From assembly GCF_041468085.1 (NCBI RefSeq), contig NZ_CP121017.1, forward strand, positions 776,001 through 840,000: 64,000 nt of DNA, given 5' to 3'. Each line of letters begins with the position of its first letter. The stretch's first letter is position 1. Both the position numbers and the translations under genes were made by a program. The notes beneath the pieces are model-generated. The model did not search any database, was not told where the DNA came from, and was given only the letters and a program-made list of their open reading frames with translations. Shown piece by piece: positions 27,690 to 36,841 of this stretch. The DNA is from Tistrella mobilis (GTDB lineage: Bacteria > Pseudomonadota > Alphaproteobacteria > Tistrellales > Tistrellaceae).

Positions 27690-29132
27690 TCAGCTGATCG
27701 CTCCGACCAGCGCCATGGCGCCGATATCCAGCCAGAAGGCGGCGAGCAGTGCCAGCAGCAGGGCATAGCCGATATTGCGGGTGACGGTCTGGTTCCAGGG
27801 GCTGGCGCCGGTCAGGCTGGCGAAGACCTGGCCGGTCACGCTGAAGGGCGAGGCGAGCAGGGTGAGGGTATAGCCGGCAAGGCTCGCCCCCGCGAAAACC
27901 GCCTCGCGACCGGCCACGACCTCGGCCGGCAGGGCGCCTGCAACCAGCAGGATCGAGGCGACCGGGTGCACGCCCAGATGTGACAGGCCGAAGATCACGA
28001 ATTCGACCGCCAGAATGGCGAGCCAGAGCGGCATGGCATCGGCGACGGCCGAGATGCTGCCGGCAGCCGGGGCCAGGATCGCGGCCAGGCCGGCAGCCAG
28101 CGGCCCGGCCGCCGCGAAGACCGCGATTTCGTTGGCTTGAAGCGTCATGCCCGGCGGGCCGATCAGCCGCGGGCGGATCAGCCGGTCCCAGGTGGCCGCG
28201 GTACCATTGGCCCAGATCATCCAGATCAGCGCCGCGGCCAGTGCCGCCACGATCACCCAGACCAGCGTCGGGCCGGGCATGACCAGGTCGAGGCCGATGC
28301 CGAGGGCCGCGAGCCCGCCCGCCGCCAGCCAGAGCGACGGCCCGCGCCGACGCGGCCCCGACGGCAAGGGCGCCTCGTCTTCCGGCACGGCGGTTTCGAC
28401 CGAACGGGCGAGGGCGGTGCGGCCATGGCGCAGGGCCGCCCCCATGTCGAGCAGGAAGGCTGCGGGGATGATCGGCAAAGTGGCGGCCAGCAGGCCCGGC
28501 CAGCCGGCCCCCGGATAGGCGATCAGCACGATCGCGACCGTCGCGTAGAACGGACTCCAGAAACCGGCAAGGCCGAAGCCGCGATGCAGGCTGCGCATCA
28601 GCCGGCCATCGCGCGCCCGCGCACCGCCCAATGCGGGCAGCAGTACCGACAGCGCCGAAATGTTGAGCAGCGCCCCCAGCACATGGCCGGTCCAGAACAC
28701 CAGGGCCAGCCGGCCGAGCGGCGGCCGGCGACCTTCGGTCCCCGAGACCAGCCGGGTGAGTTCGGCAACATAGCGCGGGCTTGCGGCCGGCACCGCCAGC
28801 AGACCGCAGGCGACGATCAGCACACCGACGATGGCATTCGCCGAAAGCGCCCGGATCAGGTCATCCGGCGCGGCACCCGTGGCCAGTTGCGCCGCCCAGC
28901 CGATCGCCAGCATGGCACCGACCACCCGGCGGGTGGGGCGGCGCAGATCCTGCCAGGTCAGCGCCAGATAGGCGGCCAGCGCAATGCCTGCGGCCAGCCC
29001 CCAGCCCGGTGTCTTGAACAGCCAGGCGAGCAGCACCAGCGGCACGGCCGCCAGCATGACCACGGCGGCAGCCCGGGTCCGGCGGGGCCAGATGCGCGTG
29101 CCGCCAGCCTGCGATGCCGGGCCTGGCTTCAT
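27690..29132 (-). CDS. Multi-spanning membrane protein, probable ion-transporter superfamily member
   Basis: Integral membrane protein of 480 residues with about 11-13 hydrophobic segments and a hydrophilic central loop (AVPEDEAPLPSGPRRRGPS). The two halves look pseudo-symmetric, and helix-break motifs with Ser/Asn/His (HVLGALLNISALSVLLPAL; GLSHLGVHPVASILL) resemble substrate loops in IT-superfamily carriers such as DASS, ArsB and TtdT. I cannot name the family or substrate. It overlaps the preceding GNAT gene by 3 nt (TGATG), so the two are cotranscribed. Confidence 0.62.
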   Translation of the reverse strand: MKPGPASQAGGTRIWPRRTRAAAVVMLAAVPLVLLAWLFKTPGWGLAAGIALAAYLALTWQDLRRPTRRVVGAMLAIGWAAQLATGAAPDDLIRALSANAIVGVLIVACGLLAVPAASPRYVAELTRLVSGTEGRRPPLGRLALVFWTGHVLGALLNISALSVLLPALGGARARDGRLMRSLHRGFGLAGFWSPFYATVAIVLIAYPGAGWPGLLAATLPIIPAAFLLDMGAALRHGRTALARSVETAVPEDEAPLPSGPRRRGPSLWLAAGGLAALGIGLDLVMPGPTLVWVIVAALAAALIWMIWANGTAATWDRLIRPRLIGPPGMTLQANEIAVFAAAGPLAAGLAAILAPAAGSISAVADAMPLWLAILAVEFVIFGLSHLGVHPVASILLVAGALPAEVVAGREAVFAGASLAGYTLTLLASPFSVTGQVFASLTGASPWNQTVTRNIGYALLLALLAAFWLDIGAMALVGAIS

Positions 29133-29704
29133 CAGGCGAGCGCCACGGCGCGGGGCGCGGTCTGGTCGGCGACAAGCGGCTTGCGCATGCGGTGGAAGCT
29201 TTCCCCCCGCACCACGGCGCGGCCCGAGACCGCATAGCCGAGCTTTTCATAGAGGCCGCGGGCGGCGAGGTTGCGTTCGTCGACGATCAGCGAGACGGCG
29301 GGGAAGCCGTTGCCGCGTGCCGCGGTTTCGGCCGAGACGATCAGCCGGCGGGCGATGCCGCGGCCGCGGTGTTCGGGGAAGACCGCGACATTGTCGATGT
29401 AGAACTCGTCGGCCTCGGTCACCCGCGCCTCTGCCGGGACGGCGGGGCCGGTAACCAGGCGGCCGGGATAGGCCACGACCACGCCGATGGGGCGGCCGGT
29501 CTCTTCGAAGACGCGGGCATAAAGATGCGAGGCGACGCCGGACCTGCCGCGGATCAGGGTGCGGAAGGCTTCCATTGCCTGAACCGGATCTTCGATCCCG
29601 GTCAGCCCGCCGATGCTTTTGGGGTCGGCCATGGCGACGAGGTCGGCGATCGCGGCGGCGTCTGTGGGACGTGCGGGACGCAGCATGACGGATGCTCTGT
29701 GCAT
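29132..29704 (-). CDS. GNAT family N-acetyltransferase
   Basis: Acetyltransferase of 190 residues with a clear core: MLRPARPTDAAAIADLV at the N-terminus, YIDNVAVFPEHRGRGIARRLI carrying the acetyl-CoA loop R-G-R-G-I-A, and SLIVDERNLAARGLYEKLGYAVSGR as motif B. ATG 29704 is used; ATG 29686 (MLRPARP) is an equally plausible start. The acceptor is unknown. It is coupled by a 3-nt overlap to a membrane transporter gene, a pairing seen for amine or antibiotic detoxification as well as for unrelated genes. Confidence 0.85.
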   Translation of the reverse strand: MHRASVMLRPARPTDAAAIADLVAMADPKSIGGLTGIEDPVQAMEAFRTLIRGRSGVASHLYARVFEETGRPIGVVVAYPGRLVTGPAVPAEARVTEADEFYIDNVAVFPEHRGRGIARRLIVSAETAARGNGFPAVSLIVDERNLAARGLYEKLGYAVSGRAVVRGESFHRMRKPLVADQTAPRAVALA

Positions 29705-29828
29705 GTCGATGTGAGGGGGGCCTGCGAATGATACGGCACCGACCCTTTCGCAAACCTTAGCGCCGCAAGCCCCCCGGCGACCAGCGCGGCGGCGGCATGG
29801 CGGCATTGCAAACGGCGTCTTTTAACGA

Positions 29829-29861
29829 CGACGCCCCGCCGACAGGGTCGGCGGGGCGTCG
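29829..29861 (-). terminator. Hairpin downstream of the Mrp operon
   Basis: A 15-bp stem (29829-29843 with 29847-29861, core GACGCCCCGCCGA) with an AGG loop starts 22 nt after the last Mrp gene. The minus-strand sequence after it (TTAAAAGACG) is not a clean T-tract, but position and stem strength support a transcription end. Confidence 0.65.
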
Positions 29862-29882
29862 GGAGTAGCGGGGGCCGGCTGG

Positions 29883-31604
29883 TCAGGCGGCGTAATAGAC
29901 CACCAGACAGACCCCCAGCATCACCGTGATGCCAAGCACGGTGCCGCCGGTCGGCCAGTCGCGGGCCAGCGGTGCCTCGGGACCATGGATCCTGAAGATA
30001 CCGGCCATCACGAAATCGATCCGATGGCGGATCCGCTTCGCGAGGCCGCTGCGCAGCGGATCGCCATGGATGGCGAATTCCGCCGCCAGCCGGGGCAGGA
30101 AGCTGCGATAGACCCAGTCGAAATCGCGGGTGATACCGCGGCCCGGCGCCAGCCGTGTGGCGGCGACGAACCAGACAATGGCGGCAGCTGCCAGCAGCTG
30201 GACCTGGGTGATCAGATGGTCGGCGGTGAAGACGGCATAATCGGCCGAGGCCGGGAACAGGCCGAGCAGGGTGCCCGGCACCACGCCGATGCCCACCACC
30301 AGTGCCGCCATGAAGCCCATGGCGAGCATCTGCGTCACGCCCGGATCCCCGATGCCGCGACCGCCGTGCTGGATCCGCCGCGTGCCCCAGAGCACCACCG
30401 GCAGCTTCAGTGCCGCATAAACGGTGGAGACGACCGCGATGCCGACCAGGGCGGCCCAGGCGATGCCGGCCCCATCCTTGCCCAGCGCCGAGAGGATCAC
30501 GCCCTTGGAGACGAAACCGGCGGTCAGTGGGGCGGCGGCAAGGCCGAGCCCGCCCAGCAGCAGCGCCCCCCAGGTGAGCGGCATGGCCCGGCCGATGCCT
30601 GCAAGATCGGCCAGCCGGCGCCGGCCGGTGGCGGCGACCATATGGCCCGCCGCCATCACCATCAGCGACTTGTAGAGGATATGGGCGAAGGCCTGGGCCG
30701 AGGCGCCGGCCAGCGCCAGCGGCGTGCCGACGCCGACCGCGGTGACCATGAAGCCCACTTGGCTGACGATCGAGAAGGCCAGCACCCGGCGGAGATCGTT
30801 TTCGATGACCGCATAAAGCGCGCCATAGGCGGCCATGACGATACCGGTCCAGACCAGGACCTCGGCGCCCGGGAACAGACGGATCAGCACCAGCACCGCG
30901 GCCTTGGTGGTGAAGGCCGACAGGAACACCATGCCGGTGGACGAGGCCTCGGGATAGGCGTCAGACACCCAGGCCCAGAGCGGCGGGGCGCCGGCATTGA
31001 TCACCACCCCCGCCAGAATGAACCAGGCGGCCCAGCTGCCGGCATCGATGTCGGCGGTGAGTGCGGCCAGCGTGTTGGCCCCGCCGCCGGTGATGTGGCC
31101 GACGATGCCGATCATCAGGATCATGCCGCCGGCCAGATGGATCTGCAGATAGCGCATCGCGGCCCGGCGCGCGCGTTCGGTACCGGCGGCCCAGATGACC
31201 ACGGTCGAGCCGATGGCGAGGACTTCCCAGAACACCAGCACGGTGAGCAGATCGCCCGCGAAGGCGAGACCGACCGCCCCCGCACCATAGGCCTGGGCCG
31301 CGACCAGTTCGGTGGTCGAGGCCCGGGGCAGGGCGTAGAGCCCGCCGGCGAGGGCCGCCAGCGCGAAGATGGTGGCGAAGGCCCGGCCGGTCGCATCGAC
31401 GGTGACGGGAACCAGAACCTGATCGAGCCAGGCATGGCCGGCACCGGCACCGTCGGGCAGCAGCCAGGCTGCCGCCAGCACGCCCAGAGGGGCTGCCATC
31501 ACCGGCAGGGCGCGCAGGCTGCGGGGCAGCAGAGCGGTGAGCAGGGCGCCGAGCAGCAGAAGGGTGGCCGGCGGCAGGGTGGCGAAGAGGCCGGGCTCAG
31601 TCAT
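29883..31604 (-). CDS. Mrp-type antiporter subunit, NuoL/M/N family (third copy in operon)
   Basis: Proton-translocating membrane subunit of 573 residues with about 14 membrane segments. The family core is evident: FWEVLAIGSTVVIW (glutamate in the TM5 FxEL/FWE position), a lysine in FTTKAAVLVLIR (TM7 region), and the broken-helix region ALAGASAQAFAHILYKSLMVMAAGHMV. It has a ~100-residue C-terminal extension ending in one more membrane segment, as in MrpA/MbhH-type proteins. The ATG at 31604 (MTEPGLF) overlaps the small upstream gene by 8 nt. It is the last gene of the operon and the third antiporter-like subunit in it. Confidence 0.85.
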   Translation of the reverse strand: MTEPGLFATLPPATLLLLGALLTALLPRSLRALPVMAAPLGVLAAAWLLPDGAGAGHAWLDQVLVPVTVDATGRAFATIFALAALAGGLYALPRASTTELVAAQAYGAGAVGLAFAGDLLTVLVFWEVLAIGSTVVIWAAGTERARRAAMRYLQIHLAGGMILMIGIVGHITGGGANTLAALTADIDAGSWAAWFILAGVVINAGAPPLWAWVSDAYPEASSTGMVFLSAFTTKAAVLVLIRLFPGAEVLVWTGIVMAAYGALYAVIENDLRRVLAFSIVSQVGFMVTAVGVGTPLALAGASAQAFAHILYKSLMVMAAGHMVAATGRRRLADLAGIGRAMPLTWGALLLGGLGLAAAPLTAGFVSKGVILSALGKDGAGIAWAALVGIAVVSTVYAALKLPVVLWGTRRIQHGGRGIGDPGVTQMLAMGFMAALVVGIGVVPGTLLGLFPASADYAVFTADHLITQVQLLAAAAIVWFVAATRLAPGRGITRDFDWVYRSFLPRLAAEFAIHGDPLRSGLAKRIRHRIDFVMAGIFRIHGPEAPLARDWPTGGTVLGITVMLGVCLVVYYAA

Positions 31605-31836
31605 CCTCCGCCTCCGTCTGTTCCGGGCGGCCGAGGGAGAGGGCGAGGGCGCGGGCGCCCACCACCGCCACACCACCGGCGATCAGGCCGAACCAGGCGT
31701 GGAAGGCGAAGATCCCGTCGAAGCCCAGATAGCCGTGACGATGGATGGCGAGTTCGGCGAGCGCGGCCAGGATCAGCACCGCGCCCGCGACGGCAAGCCC
31801 GGTCTTCTGCAGCCGTGGGGAAATGGGACCGGTCAA
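31597..31836 (-). CDS. Small two-span membrane protein within the Mrp operon
   Basis: Protein of 79 residues with two membrane segments (GLAVAGAVLILAALAELAIH and AFHAWFGLIAGGVAVVGARALAL) and an acidic tail. It overlaps the antiporter genes on both sides (4 nt and 8 nt), so it is translated as part of the operon. The FHAWFG-type segment between the helices may be conserved in similar loci, but I do not recognise a named family. It is a likely accessory or assembly subunit. Confidence 0.75.
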   Translation of the reverse strand: MTGPISPRLQKTGLAVAGAVLILAALAELAIHRHGYLGFDGIFAFHAWFGLIAGGVAVVGARALALSLGRPEQTEAEDD

Positions 31837-33350
31837 CGCAGGCCTCCCTGTGTGACGGTGCCGGCCATGGCCTCGGCCAGCGCAAGCACGGGGTCGGGGT
31901 AGAGGAACAGCAGGAAGGTGAGCCCCGCCGTGGTCAGGATCGCCAGCACCATCGGCAGCGGCGCCTCACCATGATCGTGGTGGCCATCCGCACCATGGGG
32001 GGCGGCGGCACCCACCGATTTCGCCGCGACCGGCGCCCGGAAGAAGGCACGCCAGACGATCGGCAGGAAATAGGCCGCGTTCAGCAGGGTGGAGGCGCCG
32101 AGGGCGGCGACCGCGATCCACTGATCGCGTGAGACCGCGCCCTCCAGGATGAACCATTTGCTGGTGAAACCGACCGCCGGTGGCAGGCCGATCATCGACA
32201 GGGTGGCGAGGGCGAAGGCGCCCATGGTCCAGGGCATGCGCCGGCCGATGCCGTCCAGCTGGCTGACATAGTCCTTATGGGCGGCGGTGTGGATGGAGCC
32301 TGCGGCGAAGAACAGGGTGATCTTGCCGACCGCATGGGCCGCGATGTGCATGGCCGCCCCCACCAGCGACAGCGGTGCCATGATCGCCGCCGCCAGTGTC
32401 ACATAGGCCAGCTGGCTGACGGTCGAATAGGCGAGGCGGCGCTTCAGGTGATCCTGGGTGAGCGCGATCGACGAGGCGACCACGATCGAGGCCGCCGCCA
32501 CCCAGACCAGCCAGTCATTGGCGCCGGCGGCCGAGAGGCGGTCGGCGCCCAGCGTGTAGGCCACGACCTTGACCACCGCGAAGGCGCCGCCCTTGACCAC
32601 CGCCACCGCATGCAGCAGGGCCGAGACCGGGGTGGGCGCCACCATCGCGGCCGGCAGCCAGGCATGGAGCGGCATCAGCGCGACCTTGCCGATGCCATAG
32701 GCGAAGAGGCCGAGCAGCAGGCCGAGCAGCGCGGGAGACAGGCCATCGGGCAGCACGCCGCCGGCGGTGAAGGCGACCGTGCCGGCCAGGACATAGACAC
32801 CGATGATCGCAGTCAGCTGGAAGCCGATCGAGGTACCGAGCAGGATGCCCAGATAGGTGCGGCCGGCCTTCATCGCCTCTTTGGTGCCCGAATGGGTGAC
32901 CAGCGGATAGGTCGAGAGCGTCAGCACCTCGTAGGCGATGAACATCGACAGCAGGCCGTCGGAATAGGCGAGCGCCAGCGCGCTGACGATCGCCAGCGCA
33001 AAGCAGAAGTGGAACCGGGTCTGATGCGCTTCGTGGTTCCCGCGCATATAGCCGATCGAATAGACCGCGGTAATCGGCCAGAGCGTGCCGGCGACGGCGG
33101 CGAAGATCATGCCCAGGGGCTCGACCGCGAAGCCGATCGGCAGGCCGGGCATCAGCTCGTGCAGGGTGAGCACGGGCCGGGCGCCGTCCAGCACCCGGGC
33201 CGCCAGCATCAGGGTGAAGACGGCGGTGACCACCGCCGCCGCCACCATCAGGATGTCGCGTGCCCCCGGCGAGCGGCCGGCGGCAAGGATCAGGATGCCA
33301 CCCGCCACCGGCGAGAGCAGTGACGCGACGAGCAGGAATTCAGGCGTCAT
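31833..33350 (-). CDS. Mrp-type antiporter subunit, NuoL/M/N family (second copy)
   Basis: Proton/cation channel-like subunit of 505 residues with about 14 membrane segments. Key features include FIAYEVLTLSTYPLV (TM5 glutamate), GLFAYGIGKVALMPLHAWLPAAMVAPTPVSALLHAVAVVKGGAFAVVKV (TM7-TM8, with the conserved lysines and histidine), and a SKWFILEGA segment in TM12. The sequence is closer to NuoL/MrpA-type than to standard MrpD. A His-rich loop (HGADGHHDHGEA) lies near the C-terminus. It follows mrpD by 4 nt. Confidence 0.87.
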   Translation of the reverse strand: MTPEFLLVASLLSPVAGGILILAAGRSPGARDILMVAAAVVTAVFTLMLAARVLDGARPVLTLHELMPGLPIGFAVEPLGMIFAAVAGTLWPITAVYSIGYMRGNHEAHQTRFHFCFALAIVSALALAYSDGLLSMFIAYEVLTLSTYPLVTHSGTKEAMKAGRTYLGILLGTSIGFQLTAIIGVYVLAGTVAFTAGGVLPDGLSPALLGLLLGLFAYGIGKVALMPLHAWLPAAMVAPTPVSALLHAVAVVKGGAFAVVKVVAYTLGADRLSAAGANDWLVWVAAASIVVASSIALTQDHLKRRLAYSTVSQLAYVTLAAAIMAPLSLVGAAMHIAAHAVGKITLFFAAGSIHTAAHKDYVSQLDGIGRRMPWTMGAFALATLSMIGLPPAVGFTSKWFILEGAVSRDQWIAVAALGASTLLNAAYFLPIVWRAFFRAPVAAKSVGAAAPHGADGHHDHGEAPLPMVLAILTTAGLTFLLFLYPDPVLALAEAMAGTVTQGGLR

Positions 33351-33354
33351 GGCG

Positions 33355-34842
33355 TCAGGCCCCCCCGATCAGGGCGCGGGTCGCAAGCTCGGCAAGCCCG
33401 GCCGTTGCCCTGGTGTCGATGCCGAGATAGATGCAGAGCGCCGCCGCGAACCAGGCCGGCCAGGCCAGCCAGGGATTGGACGGACCCGCGCAGGCCTCGA
33501 CAGCGCCGTCGACCGGTGCGCGGAAATACATCGTCTCGACCAGACGCCAGACATAGATCACCGCCAGCAGCGAGCTTGCCATCACCAGCACGGCGAGCGG
33601 CCACATGCCGGCATCGAGCGCCGCCGAAACCAGATACCACTTGCTGATGAAGCCCGAGGTCAGCGGCACGCCGACCAGGCTGAGCCCGCCGATCACGATC
33701 GCGGCCGCCGTGACCGGCATGGTCCGGCCCAGCCCCTGGAGATGTTCAAGCCGCGTGCCGCCCAGGCGGACGGCGATCAGGCCCAGCGCCAGGAACAGCG
33801 CCGCCTTCATCACGCCGTGATTGACCAGATGAATGAGGGCGGCCGAGACGCCGTGCTGATTGCCCAGCGCCAGGCCCAGCATGATGTAGCCGATCTGCGC
33901 GACGCTGGAATAGGCGAGCAGGCGCTTGACGTCGACCTGGAAGATCGCGACCAGAGAGCCCGCGAACATCGCCAGCACCGCAAAGGGGATCAGCGTCCAG
34001 CCGAGCGGCATGGCCTCGAAGGCATAAGAGGCGCCGAAGACCGAGACGATGAAGCGCAGCAGCACATAGATGCCGACCTTGGTCGCGGTCGCCGCCTGGA
34101 AGGCCGAAACCAGCGAGGGCGCGAAGGCATAGGCGTTGGGCAGCCAGACATGCAGCGGGAAGAGCGCGATCTTGATCGCAAGCCCGATCACCAGGAAGGC
34201 GAAGCCCGCGACCACCACCCGGCTGCCTTCGACCGCCGGCAGGCGCTGAGCCAGATCGGCGATGTTGAGCGTGCCGGTCATCATGTAGATCAGGCCGATG
34301 CCGATCAGGATGAAGGTCGCGCCGATCGTGCCGATGATCAGGTACTGGAAGGCGGCGGAAAGCGCACGCCGGTCCGGCCCCATGGCGACGAGCGCATAGG
34401 TCGACAGCGAGGTGATCTCGATGAAGACGTAGATGTTGAAGGCGTCGCCCGTCGCCACCATGCCCGAGAGGCCGGCAAGTGCCAGCAGGTACATGGCGAC
34501 GAAGGCGGGAATGCGCTTCGCGGGGATTTCGGCCGAGATCGAGGCGGGGGCATAGGGGGCGCAGATCGCGGCGATGCCCGAGACCAGAAGCAAAGCGAGG
34601 CAGGTCAGCAGGTCGATGCGGTATTCGATGCCCCAGGGCGGCGCCCAGCCGCCCATCTCATAGGAAATCGGCCCCTGGTTCAGCACCTCGATGGTGAGGG
34701 TGACGGCGCTGGCGAAGCTCGCCAGGCTGACCAGGACCAGCACGGCATAGGCGAAGCTGCGCCGGCCGGCGATGGCCACGAACAGAGCGGCGACCAGGGG
34801 CGTGGCGACCTGGAGCGCCGGCAGATGGGTGACCAGGCTCAT
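33355..34842 (-). CDS. mrpD: Na+/H+ antiporter subunit D
   Basis: Membrane subunit of 495 residues, NuoM/N family. TM5 glutamate lies in NIYVFIEITSLSTYALVAMG. The TM7-8 block is FLVIGLAIKIALFPLHVWLPNAYAFAPSLVSAFQAATATKVGIYVLLRF, and the TM12 block is LTSGFISKWYLVSAALDAG. Both are typical of MrpD. It couples proton and sodium movement in the Mrp complex. It overlaps the MrpC gene by 4 nt. Nomenclature is by operon position and similarity. Confidence 0.9.
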   Translation of the reverse strand: MSLVTHLPALQVATPLVAALFVAIAGRRSFAYAVLVLVSLASFASAVTLTIEVLNQGPISYEMGGWAPPWGIEYRIDLLTCLALLLVSGIAAICAPYAPASISAEIPAKRIPAFVAMYLLALAGLSGMVATGDAFNIYVFIEITSLSTYALVAMGPDRRALSAAFQYLIIGTIGATFILIGIGLIYMMTGTLNIADLAQRLPAVEGSRVVVAGFAFLVIGLAIKIALFPLHVWLPNAYAFAPSLVSAFQAATATKVGIYVLLRFIVSVFGASYAFEAMPLGWTLIPFAVLAMFAGSLVAIFQVDVKRLLAYSSVAQIGYIMLGLALGNQHGVSAALIHLVNHGVMKAALFLALGLIAVRLGGTRLEHLQGLGRTMPVTAAAIVIGGLSLVGVPLTSGFISKWYLVSAALDAGMWPLAVLVMASSLLAVIYVWRLVETMYFRAPVDGAVEACAGPSNPWLAWPAWFAAALCIYLGIDTRATAGLAELATRALIGGA

Positions 34843-35411
34843 GGACGGCCCTTCCCTTTGCGGGGCGCGCTCTTGCGGCGGCTCATCGGCCCGCGCTTGG
34901 GCGCGGGCGGGCGGGGTGCCGCCGCCGGGCGGGCGGCCTGCTTCGCGGGCTCAGGGGGCGTCACGCGCGGCGTGGCGCTGCGGGGCAGCCAGCCCAGCCG
35001 GCGCTTGGCCTCGCGGATGGTCGGCGGCATGGCGTCTTCCGCACGCTCGTCGGCCATGTCCATGGCGATGGTCTTGTCCTCTTCGACGGTGCCGTAGGCC
35101 TCGCGGATGCGCACCACGATCGCGAGGCCGACCGCGGTGGTCGCGATCGAGACCACGATCGCGGTCAGGATCAGCACGCTGGTCAGCGGGTTGGAGTAGG
35201 TGTTCTCGGAAAAGGGCACGCCGTCGATCAGATAGGGCGCAGTCGCCCCCCGGATCTTGCCCATGCTGATGTAGAGCAGGAAGACGGCGGTCTGGAACAT
35301 GCTGAGGCCGATCAGCTTCTTCACCATGTTCGTCCGCGCGATCACGGTGTAGAAGCCGGCCATCATCAGGAAGACGGCCATCCAGTAGTTGAAATGCTCG
35401 AACACGCCCAC
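34839..35411 (-). CDS. mrpC: Na+/H+ antiporter subunit C with basic C-terminal extension
   Basis: NuoK-like membrane subunit. The first ~115 residues contain three membrane segments with the family block MVKKLIGLSMFQTAVFLLYISMG and a SVLILTAIVVSIATTAVGLAIVVRI helix. The protein is 190 residues, against about 110-125 for usual MrpC. The extra ~70 residues (from REAYGTVEED on) are cytoplasmic, rich in Pro, Ala, Arg and Lys (PRSATPRVTPP...APRKGKGRP), and have no recognisable domain. The gene lies 1 nt after mrpB and overlaps mrpD by 4 nt. Confidence 0.9.
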   Translation of the reverse strand: MGVFEHFNYWMAVFLMMAGFYTVIARTNMVKKLIGLSMFQTAVFLLYISMGKIRGATAPYLIDGVPFSENTYSNPLTSVLILTAIVVSIATTAVGLAIVVRIREAYGTVEEDKTIAMDMADERAEDAMPPTIREAKRRLGWLPRSATPRVTPPEPAKQAARPAAAPRPPAPKRGPMSRRKSAPRKGKGRP

Positions 35412-35412
35412 C

Positions 35413-35838
35413 TCAGCTCCGCCGTTCCGAGAAGGTGAAGAAGATCAGGATCATCGAAGCTGCGACGGCCAGGCCCACGCCCAGTTCCACCACGATGATG
35501 CCGATGAGCAGGCCGAGCTTCGGGTCGTTCGGCGCGAAGGCCGCGTACTCCAGGAAATTGCCCCCGAAGAACAGGGTCACGAAGCCGGTGCCGACGAAGA
35601 ACAGGGCGCCCAGCGGGGCCAGGATGCGGCAGACCGAAAGCATGCCGATGCGCTGCCGGTCGGTAAGGCCGAAGATCAGCGCGTAGAGGATCAGGCCGGC
35701 GGCGACGATCACGCCGGCCTGAAATCCGCCGCCCGGGCCGTACTCGCCGTGGAACTGGACGTAGAGCCCGAACATCACGATGAAGGGGATCAGGACCTTC
35801 GAGACGACGCGCAGGATCAGGTAATGGTCGCGCATCAT
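35413..35838 (-). CDS. mrpB: Na+/H+ antiporter subunit B (MnhB)
   Basis: Membrane subunit of 141 residues with four predicted membrane segments. The MnhB signature is HGEYGPGGGFQAGVIVAAGLIL (about 30-51), and LGLLIGIIVVELGVGLAVAASMILIFF forms the last helix. It is a standard-length MrpB. It overlaps the DUF4040 gene by 4 nt and is followed by mrpC after 1 nt. Confidence 0.92.
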   Translation of the reverse strand: MMRDHYLILRVVSKVLIPFIVMFGLYVQFHGEYGPGGGFQAGVIVAAGLILYALIFGLTDRQRIGMLSVCRILAPLGALFFVGTGFVTLFFGGNFLEYAAFAPNDPKLGLLIGIIVVELGVGLAVAASMILIFFTFSERRS

Positions 35839-36488
35839 GGGCGGTTTCCTCCCCTCGCATCCTCGTTCTGTCCCTGGACCGAGGGATCCGTCTCCTCGGC
35901 ATCGTCGCGCTCGGCATGACGACGGCGGCGGCCGAGCGTGGCGGCGCCGCCGCCCAGGATCATGGTCACCGCCAGGGCCGCCGTGAACACGACCACCGTC
36001 TCACCCATGGTGTCGTAGCCGCGATAGCTGGCCAGCACGTTGGTCACGATGTTGGGAATGCCGTGCTCGGTGACCGAGCCCTCGATATAGCGCGGCACGG
36101 TATGGGTCTGGACGGGGGCCTCGGGGTCGCCGAAGGCCGGCATGTCGGCCGTGGCATAGAGCAGGGCGGCGCCGGTGGCGACCACCGCGATCATCGGCAG
36201 CACGGGTTTGTGGCCGCGATCTTCCTCGCGCCCGGTCAGGACCAGGGCGGCCAGGAACAGAACGGTGGAGATGCCGGCCCCGACCGCCGCCTCGGTGAAG
36301 GCGACGTCCATGGCATCCAGCACCATCCAGAGGGCGGCGATCAGCAGGGAGTAGGCGCTCTGCAGCAGCACCGCGGTCAGCAGGCTGCGGGTCCGCACGA
36401 TCGCGATCGCGATGCCCCCCAGCATCAGCAGCAGGGCCATGTTCAGCAGATCGGCAGTCAGGATCGACCAGGGTCCGATGACGATCAC
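35835..36488 (-). CDS. MrpA C-terminal-like subunit (DUF4040 plus MbhE-like region)
   Basis: Membrane protein of 217 residues that corresponds to the detached C-terminal part of classical MrpA. Residues 1-90 are a DUF4040-type hydrogenase-subunit-like region (LTADLLNMALLLMLGGIAIAIVRTRSLLTAVLLQSAYSLLIAALW, AFTEAAVGAGISTVLFLAAL). Residues about 95-190 match the MbhE/F-like linker (PNIVTNVLASYRGYDTMGETVVVFTAALAV). It starts with GTG at 36488, overlapping the mrpG stop by 4 nt. Separation from the NuoL-like part is the organisation seen in Mbh/Mbx-type and many alphaproteobacterial Mrp operons. Confidence 0.85.
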   Translation of the reverse strand: MIVIGPWSILTADLLNMALLLMLGGIAIAIVRTRSLLTAVLLQSAYSLLIAALWMVLDAMDVAFTEAAVGAGISTVLFLAALVLTGREEDRGHKPVLPMIAVVATGAALLYATADMPAFGDPEAPVQTHTVPRYIEGSVTEHGIPNIVTNVLASYRGYDTMGETVVVFTAALAVTMILGGGAATLGRRRRHAERDDAEETDPSVQGQNEDARGGNRP

Positions 36489-36841
36489 GGGCGCGTCTCC
36501 CGATGGGCACCGGCAGACGACGGTTCGGGCGTATCGAGACGCCGGCCGGACGGCTTCACGCCCGACACCAGCGCCGCATTGGCGACGATGTGCGAGGCGG
36601 TGGGCGAGGTGAAGAACAGGAACAGGCCGATGATGATCAGCTTGGCCGTGACCAGGGTGAATCCTGCCTGGACACACATGCCGGCCAGCATCAGCCAGGC
36701 GCCGAAGGTGTCGATCATGCCGGCCGGATGCAGACGGGTGTAGAAATCGGGCATCCGGACCAGGCCCACGGCACCGGTGATGACGAACAGCGCGCCGCCC
36801 AGGATCAGGGCCCAGGAGATCAGGTCGATGACCAGTGTCAT
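36485..36841 (-). CDS. mrpG: Na+/H+ antiporter subunit G (MnhG)
   Basis: Membrane subunit of 118 residues with three membrane segments. Family blocks are LILGGALFVITGAVGLVRMPDFYTRLHPAG (the R-x-PDFYTRLH motif), TFGAWLMLAGM and FLFFTSPTASHIVANAAL. It overlaps mrpF by 4 nt at its start (36841) and the DUF4040 gene by 4 nt at its end. Confidence 0.93.
   Translation of the reverse strand: MTLVIDLISWALILGGALFVITGAVGLVRMPDFYTRLHPAGMIDTFGAWLMLAGMCVQAGFTLVTAKLIIIGLFLFFTSPTASHIVANAALVSGVKPSGRRLDTPEPSSAGAHRETRP

Noticed and set aside
29985..32132. 715-residue plus-strand frame opposite the Mrp operon
   Set aside because: Composed of Gln/Gly/Arg/His/Asp-rich runs with no domain; antisense to two membrane proteins with clear family matches.
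33085..35097. 670-residue plus-strand frame opposite mrpD and its neighbour
   Set aside because: Same shadow composition; no start site support and no recognisable domain.
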